Under the pieces are notes generated by a model. That model was not told the origin of the DNA, did no database searches, and was given only the letters and a program-made list of their open reading frames with translations. A DNA stretch of 64,000 nt from assembly GCF_000770635.1 (NCBI RefSeq), contig NZ_AVBF01000008.1, positions 35,043-99,042 on the forward strand, read 5' to 3'. Shown here piece after piece: positions 18,335 to 28,091 of the stretch; within the stretch, counting starts at the first letter, position 1, and every line of letters starts with the position of its first letter. This DNA comes from Pontibacillus yanchengensis Y32. GTDB lineage: Bacteria; Bacillota; Bacilli; Bacillales; BH030062. The position numbers and the translations under genes are program-made.

Positions 18335-19372
18335 ATGAAAAAAACAATGTTGTTTATTGTTTCGTTAATGTTGGTTTTTGTGGCAGCTTGCTCTGGAGGA
18401 AATGCAGAGACAAAGGAGAAAGAAATTACCGTTTATACAGCTCTAGAGGATGACATGATTGAAACATATCTAAGCTCATTCAAAGAAAAACATCCAAATA
18501 TCAAAGTAAATATCGTTCGTGATTCCACAGGCGTTGTAACATCCAAGCTATTAGCTGAAAAAGACAATCCTAAAGCAGATGTTGTATGGGGACTTGCTGC
18601 AACGAGTTTATTAGTTGCTGATCAAAAAGGAATGCTAGAAGGATATGCACCGGAAGGCATCGATCGCGTTGGCTCTCAATACAAAGACACCCAAAATGAA
18701 AAGCCACACTGGGTTGGTATTGATGCATGGATGACTGGCATTGCAGTAAACACGGTAGAACTTAAAGAAATGGGCTTAGAAGCTCCTCAATCTTACGAAG
18801 ACTTATTAGACCCTAAATATAAAGATTTAATTGTTATGCCAAACCCAGCATCATCTGGAACAGGATTCCTAACGGTGTCTGCCATGATGCAACTAATGGG
18901 CGAAGACAAAGCATGGAACTACATGGACGAGCTTCATAAAAACGTTGGTATGTACACACACTCTGGTTCTAAGCCCGCTAAACTAGCTGGTCAAGGAGAG
19001 TATCCGATTGGTATTTCCTTTGGATATCGTGGGATTACTCAAGCTGAAAAAGGCGAGCCAATTAAAACGATTTTCCCTGAAGAAGGTTCCGGTTGGGATT
19101 TAGAAGCGAATGCTCTAGTGAAGAAAGAAAACATAAAGGACGAAGCGAAGACGTTCTTAGACTGGGCTATCTCTGACAAAGCCATGAAGGAATATAGCGA
19201 AAACTTTGCCATTACAACGGTACCTACAGATAAGCCAGTACCTGAAGGTTTTCCAGAAGATCCAACGGAACAGTTAATCGACAATGACTTCAATTGGGCT
19301 GCTGAAAATCGCCAAGAGATTCTAGACAAATGGACCAAAAATTATGACGGAAAGAGCGCACCCAAAGAATAA
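18335..19372 (+). CDS. 2-Aminoethylphosphonate ABC transporter, substrate-binding lipoprotein
   Basis: 345 residues. [19 protein letters not shown] is a lipoprotein signal with Cys19. The mature part is a two-lobed family-1 (iron/AEP type) periplasmic-binding fold: [38 protein letters not shown] and [19 protein letters not shown]. The family also contains Fe3+-binding proteins, but the downstream phnX and phnW genes point to 2-aminoethylphosphonate. The start ATG has GAGGAGG upstream. It is the first gene of the operon, behind the PhoP-type box. Confidence 0.9.
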   Translation: MKKTMLFIVSLMLVFVAACSGGNAETKEKEITVYTALEDDMIETYLSSFKEKHPNIKVNIVRDSTGVVTSKLLAEKDNPKADVVWGLAATSLLVADQKGMLEGYAPEGIDRVGSQYKDTQNEKPHWVGIDAWMTGIAVNTVELKEMGLEAPQSYEDLLDPKYKDLIVMPNPASSGTGFLTVSAMMQLMGEDKAWNYMDELHKNVGMYTHSGSKPAKLAGQGEYPIGISFGYRGITQAEKGEPIKTIFPEEGSGWDLEANALVKKENIKDEAKTFLDWAISDKAMKEYSENFAITTVPTDKPVPEGFPEDPTEQLIDNDFNWAAENRQEILDKWTKNYDGKSAPKE

Positions 19373-19439
19373 ATTGGGAGGGGTGGCTCTTTCCCCCTTA
19401 TACTCTTATTATCTCAATCAAAAAGGAGCGAGTCAATCT

Positions 19440-20483
19440 ATGGAGCATCTGACCGTTCAAGATATACACAAGCAGTTTGGATCTTATACTGCTCTTCAAA
19501 ATATCTCTTTTTCCATCCAACAAGGTGAATTTGTTTGTTTACTAGGACCAAGTGGATGTGGAAAGACAACCTTACTCCGTATTATCGCAGGACTTGAGCA
19601 ACCAAATAGTGGAGACATCACGATGAACGGAAAGGCTATTACACAGCTACCACCTGCCAAACGTAAATTTGGTATCGTATTTCAATCGTATGCGTTATTC
19701 CCAAATTTAACAGCCTTCCAGAACGTAGCTTACGGATTAAAAACTAAAAAGACTTCAAGGCAAGAAATGAAACAAAAAGTCTACGACACACTTAAGCTCG
19801 TAAATCTTGAGCATATAGCTGACCGTTATCCGTCACAACTATCCGGAGGTCAACAACAACGAGTGGCATTAGCTAGAGCATTAGCACTGTCCCCAGACTT
19901 TCTGTTACTGGATGAACCATTATCTGCATTAGATGCAAAGGTACGAGTTCAACTTCGAAACGAAATCAAAAAGCTACAAAAACGACTAGGTATTACCACC
20001 ATCATGGTCACACACGACCAAGAAGAAGCATTATCAATGGCGGACCAAATGATTGTCATGAACGATGCGAAAATGGAACAATCCGGTACGCCCCAACAAG
20101 TTTATGATCAACCAAAAACACCTTTTGTATCTGACTTTATTGGAACAATCAACTTCATCGATCAGCATCTAGGCGTAGCAACCACTAACTCGATAGCTAT
20201 CCGCCCAGAACATATTAAGGTGGCAACGGATAAAAAAGAAAATGCAAGTCCTGCGACTATTGAACATATGGAATTTCGTGGCTCTTCCTACCGGTTAATG
20301 GTACTTCCTTTACATCAATTTGATCAAACGAATGATCAAGCTTTTATCCAAATCGACCTTTCTGCTGAAGAAGTTCACCAAATGGGCCTACAAATCAGTA
20401 ACAAAATTTATATGACCTTTCCTGAAGATAAACTGACATACTTCGGGACTTCTCATTCTGGTCCGAAAACAGAAATTAGTTAG
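19440..20483 (+). CDS. 2-Aminoethylphosphonate ABC transporter, ATP-binding protein
   Basis: 347 residues. It has Walker A GPSGCGKTTLL, the Q-loop at FQSYALFPNLTA, the signature LSGGQQQRVALARALA, Walker B LLLDEPLSALDA and the H-loop VTHDQEEA, followed by a C-terminal TOBE-like domain of ~110 residues. This is the PotA/FbpC/PhnT class. The ATG at 19440 (MEHLTVQD) is taken because AAGGAG precedes it; the longer frame starts inside the preceding gene. It energises the fused permease encoded next. Confidence 0.92.
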   Translation: MEHLTVQDIHKQFGSYTALQNISFSIQQGEFVCLLGPSGCGKTTLLRIIAGLEQPNSGDITMNGKAITQLPPAKRKFGIVFQSYALFPNLTAFQNVAYGLKTKKTSRQEMKQKVYDTLKLVNLEHIADRYPSQLSGGQQQRVALARALALSPDFLLLDEPLSALDAKVRVQLRNEIKKLQKRLGITTIMVTHDQEEALSMADQMIVMNDAKMEQSGTPQQVYDQPKTPFVSDFIGTINFIDQHLGVATTNSIAIRPEHIKVATDKKENASPATIEHMEFRGSSYRLMVLPLHQFDQTNDQAFIQIDLSAEEVHQMGLQISNKIYMTFPEDKLTYFGTSHSGPKTEIS

Positions 20484-20494
20484 GGGAATCCATT

Positions 20495-22279
20495 ATGATT
20501 TCAGCAATAAAATCAATTGTTCAATGGAATCCAACCGTTCCACAGAAACCCGGTATCACGGAGCGCGTTCATCGAGCACTCATTATATTGATGATGTTGG
20601 GCCTGGTTTTTTCCATGGTATTTCCTATTATCGAATTACTGAAACGAGCACTTCAAGATCAAAGTGGGACTTACATTGGACTGGACAATTTCACGACCTA
20701 TTTTACATCACCTAGTTTATTTCAATCGGCTTATCATACGGTAACCATTGCCATCATCACAACTATTATTTCAGTAAGTGCAGCATTCCTATTCGCATAT
20801 GCAATCGAAAGGACGCATATGAAAGGAAAAACCTTTTTCACCTATATCGGTTTGTTACCTTTATTTGCCCCGACCATGATGTATGGGATTGCGCTAATCT
20901 ACCTATTAGGAAATAACGGGCTACTAACGACAGGATTCTTTGGCCTGACGGAACAGTGGTTTGGTTGGGAGGAATTCGATTTTGAATTATATGGGATGAA
21001 AGGCATTATCATTTCAGAGGTAATATTCACCTTCCCTCAAGCCTTCCTCATTTTAAAAGTTGCGCTATCCACGGCCGATCAACGTTTATATGAAGCTGCT
21101 GACACACTTGGGGCAAGTACACTAAGAAAATTGGTGACAGTTACGTTACCTAGCATTAAATATGGTTTAGTAAGCGCATTTTTCGTTTGCTTCACGCTGA
21201 GCTTTACAGACTTCGGTGCACCTAAAGTCGTTGGTGGACAATACAACGTACTGGCAACAGATGTGTACAAGCAAGTCATTGGCCAGCAAAATTTTTCAAT
21301 GGGTGCAACGGTCGGCATTATTTTAACGATACCTGCCATCATTGCATTTATCGTTGACCAAACGATCCAACGCAAGCAAAGTGGCGGTGTTAATTCAAGA
21401 GCTGTTCCATACAAAACACCGAAAAACAAAGGACGAGACAGGCTTTATTTACTATACTGCTCGGCCATCGCCTTTAGTGTCCTCCTTCTATTCGGAGCTA
21501 TTGCGGCTGCAGCATTTGTGAAAGTATGGCCGTATGACTTTTCTTTAACCCTTCGAAACTTTGGATTTGGAAGTGTTGCTGGGGATGGACTTAAACCTTA
21601 CTGGAACAGTCTAATCGTATCCACCTTAACCGCAACCATTGGTACAGCAGTTATATTCATAGGAGCTTACTTGACAGAAAAATCACGTCACCTGAAATGG
21701 GTACGGAAAGTGTCTTATTTCTTATCGATATTACCAATTGCATTACCCGGACTTGTTATAGGTTTAGCCTTTATCTTTTTCTTCAATGAACAAGCGTTTA
21801 CCATTCCATTCATCAACATGGAAATAGCTAACCCATTTAAATGGTTATACGGATCACTAGCCATACTTGTTTTAGCAAACATTGTGCACTTCTATGCAGT
21901 CGCTTTTATTACAGCAAATACATCACTCAAAAAACAAGACGATGAATTTGAATCCGTATCAGAAGCAATGAACGTGCCTTTTTATAAAACATTTTCAAGA
22001 GTAACGGTTCCATTATCCTTACCTGCGATTCTAGAAATGGCTATGTATTTATTCGTGAACTCCATGACAACCATATCAGCAGTTGTTTTTCTTTATTCGC
22101 CTGATTGGAAGCTTGCATCTATTGCCATTGTGAATATGGACGACGCTGGAGACATTGCACCTGCAGCAGCTATGTCGCTGTTGATTATCGCGACAAATAT
22201 CATCGTTCGCGTTGTATATGAGTTACTATCCAAGAAGTTAATGAACAGAACAAATGCATGGAAACAAACCCAAACCTGA
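20495..22279 (+). CDS. 2-Aminoethylphosphonate ABC transporter, fused permease
   Basis: 594 residues with about 12 membrane helices in two homologous halves (about 25-290 and 315-585). Each half carries an EAA loop for ATPase contact: YEAADTLGASTLRKLVTVTLPSI in the first and FESVSEAMNVPFYKTFSRVTVPLS in the second. Two permease domains in one chain are normal for the AEP transporter of Gram-positive bacteria (FbpB-like). It lies 11 bp after the ATPase gene and 14 bp before phnX. Confidence 0.92.
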   Translation: MISAIKSIVQWNPTVPQKPGITERVHRALIILMMLGLVFSMVFPIIELLKRALQDQSGTYIGLDNFTTYFTSPSLFQSAYHTVTIAIITTIISVSAAFLFAYAIERTHMKGKTFFTYIGLLPLFAPTMMYGIALIYLLGNNGLLTTGFFGLTEQWFGWEEFDFELYGMKGIIISEVIFTFPQAFLILKVALSTADQRLYEAADTLGASTLRKLVTVTLPSIKYGLVSAFFVCFTLSFTDFGAPKVVGGQYNVLATDVYKQVIGQQNFSMGATVGIILTIPAIIAFIVDQTIQRKQSGGVNSRAVPYKTPKNKGRDRLYLLYCSAIAFSVLLLFGAIAAAAFVKVWPYDFSLTLRNFGFGSVAGDGLKPYWNSLIVSTLTATIGTAVIFIGAYLTEKSRHLKWVRKVSYFLSILPIALPGLVIGLAFIFFFNEQAFTIPFINMEIANPFKWLYGSLAILVLANIVHFYAVAFITANTSLKKQDDEFESVSEAMNVPFYKTFSRVTVPLSLPAILEMAMYLFVNSMTTISAVVFLYSPDWKLASIAIVNMDDAGDIAPAAAMSLLIIATNIIVRVVYELLSKKLMNRTNAWKQTQT

Positions 22280-22293
22280 AAGGATGACTAATC

Positions 22294-23106
22294 ATGACCC
22301 CAACTATTAAAGGAGTTATTTTTGATTGGGCAGGTACAACAGTAGATTACGGTTGCTTTGCCCCAGTACAAGTTTTTATGGAAGTTTTTAAGCAACGTGG
22401 AGTAGAAATTACATTTGAAGAAGCCAGAGCACCGATGGGGTTACTGAAAATAGACCATGTTCGAGCAATTTGTGAAATGGATCGTGTCAAAGCAGAATGG
22501 AAGACGGTTCATGGCAAAGCGCCAACCGAACAGGATGTCGTTGCTTTATATGAAGATTTCGAACCGATGTTATTTCGAATTTTGGATAACTATGCAGATC
22601 CTCTACCGCATGTACAAACAACTATGGAAGCATTACGTGAAAAACAGATTGCTATTGGCTCCACTTCTGGCTACACAGAGGAAATGATGAACGTCGTGGC
22701 CCGCGAAGCCTCGAATAAAGGATACCAACCTGACGCGATTGTAACCTCAACAGAAGTACCTGCAGGACGCCCTTACCCTTGGATGTGCTATATGAATGCA
22801 ATGAAACTAAATGTGTTCCCTATGAAGCATATGGTGAAAGTTGGCGACACCGTAAGTGACATGAAGGAAGGTGTCCATGCAGGAATGTGGACAGTAGGAA
22901 CAATTTTAGGCAGTAGCACACTAGGTCTTTCCCAAGAAGATGTGAACACTATGGATGAATCTCTATTAAAAGAAAAGATGGCGTCAGCACGTGACACCCT
23001 TTATGAAGCTGGAGCTGATTTCGTTATTGATGATATCTCAGCATTACCAGAGCTCATTGATCAAATCAACACACACTTACAAGAAGAAGTGAGCACTCAT
23101 GTCTAA
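22294..23106 (+). CDS. phnX: Phosphonoacetaldehyde hydrolase (phosphonatase)
   Basis: 270 residues, HAD superfamily. It cleaves the C-P bond of phosphonoacetaldehyde to acetaldehyde and phosphate. DWAGTTVD carries the nucleophile Asp11. MGLLKIDHVRA supplies Lys52, equivalent to the Schiff-base Lys53 of the B. cereus enzyme. Other motifs are GSTSGYT, VPAGRPYPWM and the metal-binding KVGDTVSDMKEG. It acts on the product of PhnW and of the PbfA-like lyase encoded next. Its stop overlaps the following start by 8 bp. Confidence 0.97.
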   Translation: MTPTIKGVIFDWAGTTVDYGCFAPVQVFMEVFKQRGVEITFEEARAPMGLLKIDHVRAICEMDRVKAEWKTVHGKAPTEQDVVALYEDFEPMLFRILDNYADPLPHVQTTMEALREKQIAIGSTSGYTEEMMNVVAREASNKGYQPDAIVTSTEVPAGRPYPWMCYMNAMKLNVFPMKHMVKVGDTVSDMKEGVHAGMWTVGTILGSSTLGLSQEDVNTMDESLLKEKMASARDTLYEAGADFVIDDISALPELIDQINTHLQEEVSTHV

Positions 23107-24451
23107 TCACGTTCGTCATGGGGAGGGAGATGTTAACCAGTCTCCCCTTCGCTCTCACTGGATGGCTTCTCACCAAAAGGATACAACAGATTGGTTACAG
23201 GAGGATGAAACTTACTTTTTACACCAGTCCTTATCGACACCATGCCTTGATGTGTTAGAAGGAGCGCAAGGTGCTACGATTACTACATTAGAAGGGAAAG
23301 AACTGTACGATTTTCATGGAAATGCAGTACATCAAGTTGGTTTCCAACACCCCCATGTCATTGAATCCATGAAAAAGCAGCTAGACACGCTAAGCTTCTC
23401 TACAAGACGCTACACAAACAAGCCTGCCATACAGCTTGCCAAGAAGTTAGCTGAGTTAGCACCAGGAAGTTTATCTAAATCCTTGTTTGCTCCCGGTGCA
23501 ACATCTGCTATTGGTATGGCTTTAAAACTAGCACGAATCGCTACAGGGAAGCACAAGACGATTTCCATGTGGGAATCCTTCCATGGCGCGTCTATGGATG
23601 CCTTATCTGTTGGAGGTGAAGCCCATTTTCGTCGACAAATAGGCCCGCTCCTTCCTGGCGTCATTCATGTTCCCCCTATTCAAACATATAGACCTCTTTG
23701 GGAGGGAGCGAGCCTTGATGATCGACAGCTTGCCTCTTATATCGAATACATCCTGTCTCAAGATGAGGATATTGGAGCCATTGTGATGGAAACCATTCGA
23801 AACACAGATGTCCAAATTCCATCGCAAGCATTTATGGAAAAAATCCGAGAGTTATGCAACACCTACAACGTTAAGCTCATATTTGATGAAACGGCAATTG
23901 GATTTGGGAGAACAGGCACTTGGTTTGCCTTTGAACAGTACAACATCACACCGGACATGGTCGTATTAGGAAAAGGCTTTGGCGGTGCAGCTTTTCCGAT
24001 GGCAGCTTTGCTAGCTGATGAAGCTTTGGATATTGCACACGACACATCTCTTGGCCACTTCACACATGAAAAAAGCCCTGTCGGTGCAGCAGCTTCCTTA
24101 GCAACGATAGAGGTTATGGAACAAGAACAGCTACTAAGCAAAACGAAAGCATTTGAGCACATCATGCGCGAACGATTAGAAGGCATGAAAAACCAATTTG
24201 AGATCATTGGAGATGTTCGTGGGCTTGGATTGTTATTTGCCGTTGAACTTGTTCAAGATCGTGTCACGAAGCAAAAAGCGACAAAAGAAGTAGAGGAAAT
24301 GATGTACAAATGCCTGGAGCTCGGCTTGAGTTTTAAAGTATCAAAAGGAAACGTACTGCAATTGTGCCCTCCCCTCACCATTACGGAACAACAGCTACAC
24401 GAGGCTTTAGATCGATTAGAAGCATCTCTAATGCCTCACAGAAAGGAGTAA
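23099..24451 (+). CDS. pbfA: Class-III aminotransferase-fold lyase, probable (R)-1-hydroxy-2-aminoethylphosphonate ammonia-lyase (PbfA-like)
   Basis: 450 residues of the class-III aminotransferase fold with PLP-binding Lys292 in [12 protein letters not shown]. The segment [13 protein letters not shown] replaces the usual DEVQTGFGRTG of transaminases. Family knowledge: PbfA, described from a marine Vibrio, turns (R)-1-hydroxy-2-aminoethylphosphonate into phosphonoacetaldehyde and ammonia, and it occurs beside phnW and phnX. The gene lies exactly between phnX and phnW here, which have no need for a second transaminase. That context is the main reason for the call, with an ordinary transaminase as the alternative. 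It overlaps phnX and is followed by phnW after 4 bp. Confidence 0.75.
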   Translation: MSNHVRHGEGDVNQSPLRSHWMASHQKDTTDWLQEDETYFLHQSLSTPCLDVLEGAQGATITTLEGKELYDFHGNAVHQVGFQHPHVIESMKKQLDTLSFSTRRYTNKPAIQLAKKLAELAPGSLSKSLFAPGATSAIGMALKLARIATGKHKTISMWESFHGASMDALSVGGEAHFRRQIGPLLPGVIHVPPIQTYRPLWEGASLDDRQLASYIEYILSQDEDIGAIVMETIRNTDVQIPSQAFMEKIRELCNTYNVKLIFDETAIGFGRTGTWFAFEQYNITPDMVVLGKGFGGAAFPMAALLADEALDIAHDTSLGHFTHEKSPVGAAASLATIEVMEQEQLLSKTKAFEHIMRERLEGMKNQFEIIGDVRGLGLLFAVELVQDRVTKQKATKEVEEMMYKCLELGLSFKVSKGNVLQLCPPLTITEQQLHEALDRLEASLMPHRKE

Positions 24452-24455
24452 TTAT

Positions 24456-25577
24456 ATGTATGAACACAACCAAAACCCATATATGTTGCTAACACCTGGT
24501 CCACTTACAACATCAACAACTGTTAAAGAGACAATGTTAGCTGACTGGTGTACATGGGATGATGACTATAAATCAATTGTACAATCGATTAGACATTCAT
24601 TGTTACATCTTGCGGATGTCTCTTCCGAGCTGTACACGACTGTTTTAATGCAAGGAAGCGGAACATTTAGTGTCGAGTCCGTCATTGGCTCGACCATCCC
24701 TCATGACGGAAAACTACTAGTACTTATGAATGGGGCTTATGGAGAACGGATTGGTAAAATTGCTGATCGACTAGGAATCGATTGGACGAGCCTTCCTAGT
24801 GGTGAAACGGAACCACCTGACTTGAACGAATTGACTAAGAGCCTCGAAGAAGATGCTAGCATCACCCATGTTGCTGTCGTTCACTGTGAAACCACAACAG
24901 GCATGTTAAATCCTATAAAAGAAGTAAGTAACGTAGTAAAAGCCTATAACAAAACATTCATCGTTGATGCAATGAGTAGTTTTGGCGGTATTGAGTTTTC
25001 CATGCAGGACTTAGACATCGATTTCCTAATCAGCAGTGCAAATAAGTGTATTCAAGGTGTTCCAGGCTTCGGGTTCGTTATCTCTAAGCGCTCTTCCATG
25101 GAGAAATGTAAAGGACTAGCCCGCTCCTTATCACTAGATTTATATGATCAATGGGTAACTATGGAGGAACAAGAAGGAAAATGGCGATTCACCTCCCCAA
25201 CCCATACAGTCCGAGCATTTCGACAAGCCTTGGATGAATTGCAACAAGAAGGTGGCATTCAGGCTAGACAGGATCGCTATACAAGCAATCAACGTCGACT
25301 TGTTGAGGGGATGCGCCAATTAGGCTTTACGCCTCTTCTTCCTGATGAACTTCAATCACCTATCATCACACCTTTTTATCACCCGGACAATCCGGGCTTT
25401 GATTTTGAAACATTTTATAAAGAATTGAAGCTACGAGGCTTTGTTATTTATCCAGGTAAGGTGACAAACTTAGAAACCTTTCGAATAGGAAATATCGGTG
25501 TTATTGATATAGAAGATATTGAGCGATTACTAGTAGCTGTAGAGCAGAGTATGTATTGGAAGCAAACCATTGCGTAA
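24456..25577 (+). CDS. phnW: 2-Aminoethylphosphonate-pyruvate transaminase
   Basis: 373 residues, class-V aminotransferase fold. It transfers the amino group of 2-aminoethylphosphonate to pyruvate, giving phosphonoacetaldehyde and alanine. [10 protein letters not shown] is the N-terminal substrate-loop motif, VDAMSSFGG contains the PLP-ring Asp171, and [16 protein letters not shown] contains PLP Lys197. Length is typical. It feeds PhnX, encoded two genes upstream. Confidence 0.97.
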   Translation: MYEHNQNPYMLLTPGPLTTSTTVKETMLADWCTWDDDYKSIVQSIRHSLLHLADVSSELYTTVLMQGSGTFSVESVIGSTIPHDGKLLVLMNGAYGERIGKIADRLGIDWTSLPSGETEPPDLNELTKSLEEDASITHVAVVHCETTTGMLNPIKEVSNVVKAYNKTFIVDAMSSFGGIEFSMQDLDIDFLISSANKCIQGVPGFGFVISKRSSMEKCKGLARSLSLDLYDQWVTMEEQEGKWRFTSPTHTVRAFRQALDELQQEGGIQARQDRYTSNQRRLVEGMRQLGFTPLLPDELQSPIITPFYHPDNPGFDFETFYKELKLRGFVIYPGKVTNLETFRIGNIGVIDIEDIERLLVAVEQSMYWKQTIA

Positions 25578-25589
25578 GGAGGGGCCATC

Positions 25590-26771
25590 ATGAAAGTTTT
25601 TTGTTTAGGTGGTGCTGGTAAAATTGCAAGAGAAGCTATATTGGACCTAGTTCAATATAGCTCCTTCACTCACATAACAGTGGGAGACTATAACGTGGAA
25701 GAAGCTAAACGAGTAGCGGAGTGGTTAGATGACGAACGAGTGGACGTCCAATTCGTAGATGTAAGGGACTTTGAGAAAACGGTGGAAAAGTTGAAGCCCT
25801 ATGACATCGTGATGGATGGAACAACCATAACGTTGAATGGTCTATCCACTAAATGCATTGCAGCAGCGAATTGCCATGGTGTTAATTTAAACGGTTTTGG
25901 GGAAGAGAACGCTTCTCATGCCTTGTTCCAACAAAATGGTAAAACGTGTGTAGCAGGATTTGGCATGACCCCTGGTGTTACGCAAATGATGGCGATGCAT
26001 GCAGCGAATCAACTAGATACTGTCGAGAGTATTCGCGTTAGCCATGGATCTTTTCGCCCGATTGCCTTTTCAAAATCGATTACAGAAACGACCACGTATG
26101 AATACAATCCTGATTTACCAAGTCGTGTTGTTTTTGAAAAAGGAGAATTTATTCAAGTACCACCTTTTGCTCGTCCAAGAGAGATTGACCTACCAGAACC
26201 TTTTGGAAAAACGGAGCAATATATTATCCCTCACGCAGAAACCGTTACACTTGCTGAGGCCTTAGAACATAAGGATCTTCAACTCGTAGAAGTCCGTGGT
26301 ACATGGCCTGAGCCAAACATGAGATTGATGAAAGCTTTATATGAGTATGGGTTTACTAGAAATGATACGATTACAGTAAACAATCAAGAAGTTGGAATTC
26401 TAGATTGCATTAGTGACTATCTAGGAAATTCTCAAGAAGGACAAACTACAAACCTATACGGTTACGCCCTTCATGTTGAGGTAATTGGTCAAAAAGATGA
26501 GCATACAAAGCAGCACATCCTTACCCATACACATCCTCTTTCAGATGGTTCTGTGGAAGGATGGGAGAATCTTCGTGCCTACACGAGAAACGTTGGCATT
26601 CCAATGGCTATTGCTGCTGAATTAATTGCTCAAGGACATGTGAACGAAACAGGAGTCGTGATTCCGGAATACGCATTCTCACCAAATGATATTTTTACCG
26701 AACTTACTAAAAGAAGCATCGCTATCCACGAAGATGTAAACCAGATAAAAGAGAAATACACTGTATCGTAG
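25590..26771 (+). CDS. Saccharopine dehydrogenase-like oxidoreductase in the aminoethylphosphonate operon
   Basis: 393 residues. The N-terminus MKVFCLGGAGKIAREAI is a Rossmann dinucleotide-binding loop, and ITVGDYNVEEAKRVAEWL fits the second strand with an acidic residue. GFGMTPGVTQMMA and the later C-terminal domain match the saccharopine dehydrogenase/carboxynorspermidine-type family. Such enzymes reduce imines or oxidise secondary amines joining two amino acids. It lies 12 bp after phnW with its own GGAGGGG and is the last catabolic gene before the regulator. No role for it in AEP breakdown is known to me; an N-substituted AEP or phosphonate imine is a guess. Confidence 0.8.
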   Translation: MKVFCLGGAGKIAREAILDLVQYSSFTHITVGDYNVEEAKRVAEWLDDERVDVQFVDVRDFEKTVEKLKPYDIVMDGTTITLNGLSTKCIAAANCHGVNLNGFGEENASHALFQQNGKTCVAGFGMTPGVTQMMAMHAANQLDTVESIRVSHGSFRPIAFSKSITETTTYEYNPDLPSRVVFEKGEFIQVPPFARPREIDLPEPFGKTEQYIIPHAETVTLAEALEHKDLQLVEVRGTWPEPNMRLMKALYEYGFTRNDTITVNNQEVGILDCISDYLGNSQEGQTTNLYGYALHVEVIGQKDEHTKQHILTHTHPLSDGSVEGWENLRAYTRNVGIPMAIAAELIAQGHVNETGVVIPEYAFSPNDIFTELTKRSIAIHEDVNQIKEKYTVS

Positions 26772-26789
26772 CCTACTATCATGTAGGCT
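26770..26789. other. Short hairpin between the phn catabolic genes and the DeoR gene
   Basis: AGCCTAC and GTAGGCT form a 7-bp stem with a 6-nt loop, starting at the stop codon of the dehydrogenase-like gene. No T-run follows, so it may act as a partial terminator or an RNA 3' end protector rather than a full stop. Confidence 0.4.
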
Positions 26790-26840
26790 TCATACGTTAC
26801 ACTATCACTAGGATGAAAGAGTTTTGGAGGAGGAACTGGT

Positions 26841-27635
26841 TTGTCATTAGTTGCAGAAGAACGTAAACGAGAAATAATACATCTATTAGAACAACAAGGG
26901 AAAGTAAAAGTTAGTGAACTAGCCGAGAGACTAAATGTATCTACTGAAACGATACGTAGACACTTAGATGATTTAGAGCATGAGAGCAAATTAAAGAAAG
27001 TCTACGGAGGTGCCATTAAACTACAGGTGCAGACCGAACCTCCCCATTATGAACGTTCTTCCATTCGAATGGAAGAAAAGCAGACGATTGGCAAGTTAGC
27101 GGCCCAACAAGTGCGTGACCACGATGTCATTGTTATTGATGAAGGAAGCACGCCACTGCAAATGATTCCTTTCTTAACCGATAAAACCAATCTAACAATT
27201 ATGACGTGCTCTGTTCCTGCTCTTAATACACTCATTGACTATACAAAAAAACAGCTAATCGATGCGCGCGTTATCTTTATAGGCGGTGAAGTCAGTGCAG
27301 AACATTTACGGGTATCAGGTCCAATTGCAGAGAAAATGATGGAGGATTTCTTTGTAAACAAAGCATTTATTGCAACAGATGGCGTAGCACTCGATCATGG
27401 CGCAACTAGTTATGATCCAAACAAAGCCCTGTTCACGAGAAAATTAATTGAACACGCAGAGGAAGCATTCATTCTTGCCGACCACTCCAAAATCGGCATT
27501 CGCACCTATGCCAAAATGGCAAATCTAGACCAAATCAGCGCAGTCATAAGCGACATTGACTCACCAGGCGAATGGCAGCACACCCTTACACGCTTTCAAA
27601 CTGAATGGATTTCCCCTAAAGCTGAGGAGAGCTAA
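26841..27635 (+). CDS. DeoR-family transcriptional regulator
   Basis: 264 residues. The N-terminal DeoR helix-turn-helix is clear (VSELAERLNVSTETIRRHLDDLE, about residues 20-42). The C-terminal DeoRC effector domain has VIDEGSTPLQMIPFL, FIGGEVSAEHLRVSG and FILADHSKIG, which usually binds a phosphorylated ligand. The start is a TTG with GGAGGAGG 7 nt upstream; no ATG is near. Its place as the last gene of the AEP operon suggests it senses an AEP-pathway intermediate such as phosphonoacetaldehyde, which is inference. Confidence 0.88.
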   Translation: MSLVAEERKREIIHLLEQQGKVKVSELAERLNVSTETIRRHLDDLEHESKLKKVYGGAIKLQVQTEPPHYERSSIRMEEKQTIGKLAAQQVRDHDVIVIDEGSTPLQMIPFLTDKTNLTIMTCSVPALNTLIDYTKKQLIDARVIFIGGEVSAEHLRVSGPIAEKMMEDFFVNKAFIATDGVALDHGATSYDPNKALFTRKLIEHAEEAFILADHSKIGIRTYAKMANLDQISAVISDIDSPGEWQHTLTRFQTEWISPKAEES

Positions 27636-27653
27636 CATGCCCTCAGCTTTTTT
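27617..27653 (+). terminator. Intrinsic terminator of the phn operon
   Basis: AAAGCTGAGG pairs with CCTCAGCTTT around a 13-nt loop and T residues follow. The left arm lies within the last codons of the DeoR gene. Confidence 0.85.
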
Positions 27654-27655
27654 GT

Positions 27656-27845
27656 TGTTTATGCTCGCTTTAATTCCTCTTATGCTCGCTTTGAACCGCT
27701 TTTGCTCGCTTCTATTCCTCTTATGCTCGCTTCGAACCACTTTTTGCTCGCTTCCACCCCTCTTATGCTCGCTTCGAACCGCTTTTTGCTCACTTCCATC
27801 CCTCTTATGCTCGCTTCGAATTGCTTTTGCTCGCTTCCATTACAT
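27656..27845 (-). repeat. Tandem GCGAGC(A)TAAGAGG / GCGAGCAAAAAG repeat array
   Basis: On the minus strand the unit GAAGCGAGCATAAGAGG alternates with GAAGCGAGCAAAAAGCGG, giving about seven GCGAGCA cores roughly 25-30 bp apart with a double-unit period of ~54 bp. Copies are 80-90% alike. Short open frames exist in several phases with no ribosome site, so it is read as non-coding. The remaining 250 bp up to cydA are AT- and CT-rich with only the palindrome at 28060 of note. Confidence 0.7.
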
Positions 27846-28059
27846 ATACTCGACATGATTTTCCATTCCCACCGTTCTCCCTCCTCCGACCAAATCATCC
27901 ACCCCCCTCTTCACCATAATGCCTCAACCTCACTCCCCCTTTTTCCAAGACTACATTGTTCAAATTTTCACAATTAAACTTTCATACCCTCTCCGTGAAA
28001 CTAAACCTCCCAAAGTTTGTGCATAATTTCTTCCTTTTTCGGGATAAATAGGGTAGATG

Positions 28060-28075
28060 TGTTTCACATGAAACA
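28060..28075. promoter_or_regulatory. Perfect 16-bp palindrome-type site upstream of cydA
   Basis: TGTTTCA-CA-TGAAACA is a perfect 7-bp inverted repeat with a 2-bp centre, ending 7 bp before the cydA ribosome site GAGGTG. Its place in the leader suggests a repressor operator. It does not match the Rex box I know (TTGTGAAATTATTCACAA), and the binding protein is unknown. Confidence 0.4.
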
Positions 28076-28091
28076 AAGACCGAGGTGAAAA

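Noticed and set aside
27656..27845. Possible CRISPR array
   Set aside because: Units are too short and unlike, spacers are not of constant length, and no cas gene is present.
27556..27977. Open frames in several phases across the GCGAGC array
   Set aside because: They exist because the repeat unit lacks stops; translations are low-complexity and no start is supported.
28060..28075. Rex redox-repressor site upstream of cydA
   Set aside because: The palindrome TGTTTCACATGAAACA does not match the known Rex box; kept only as an operator of unknown protein.
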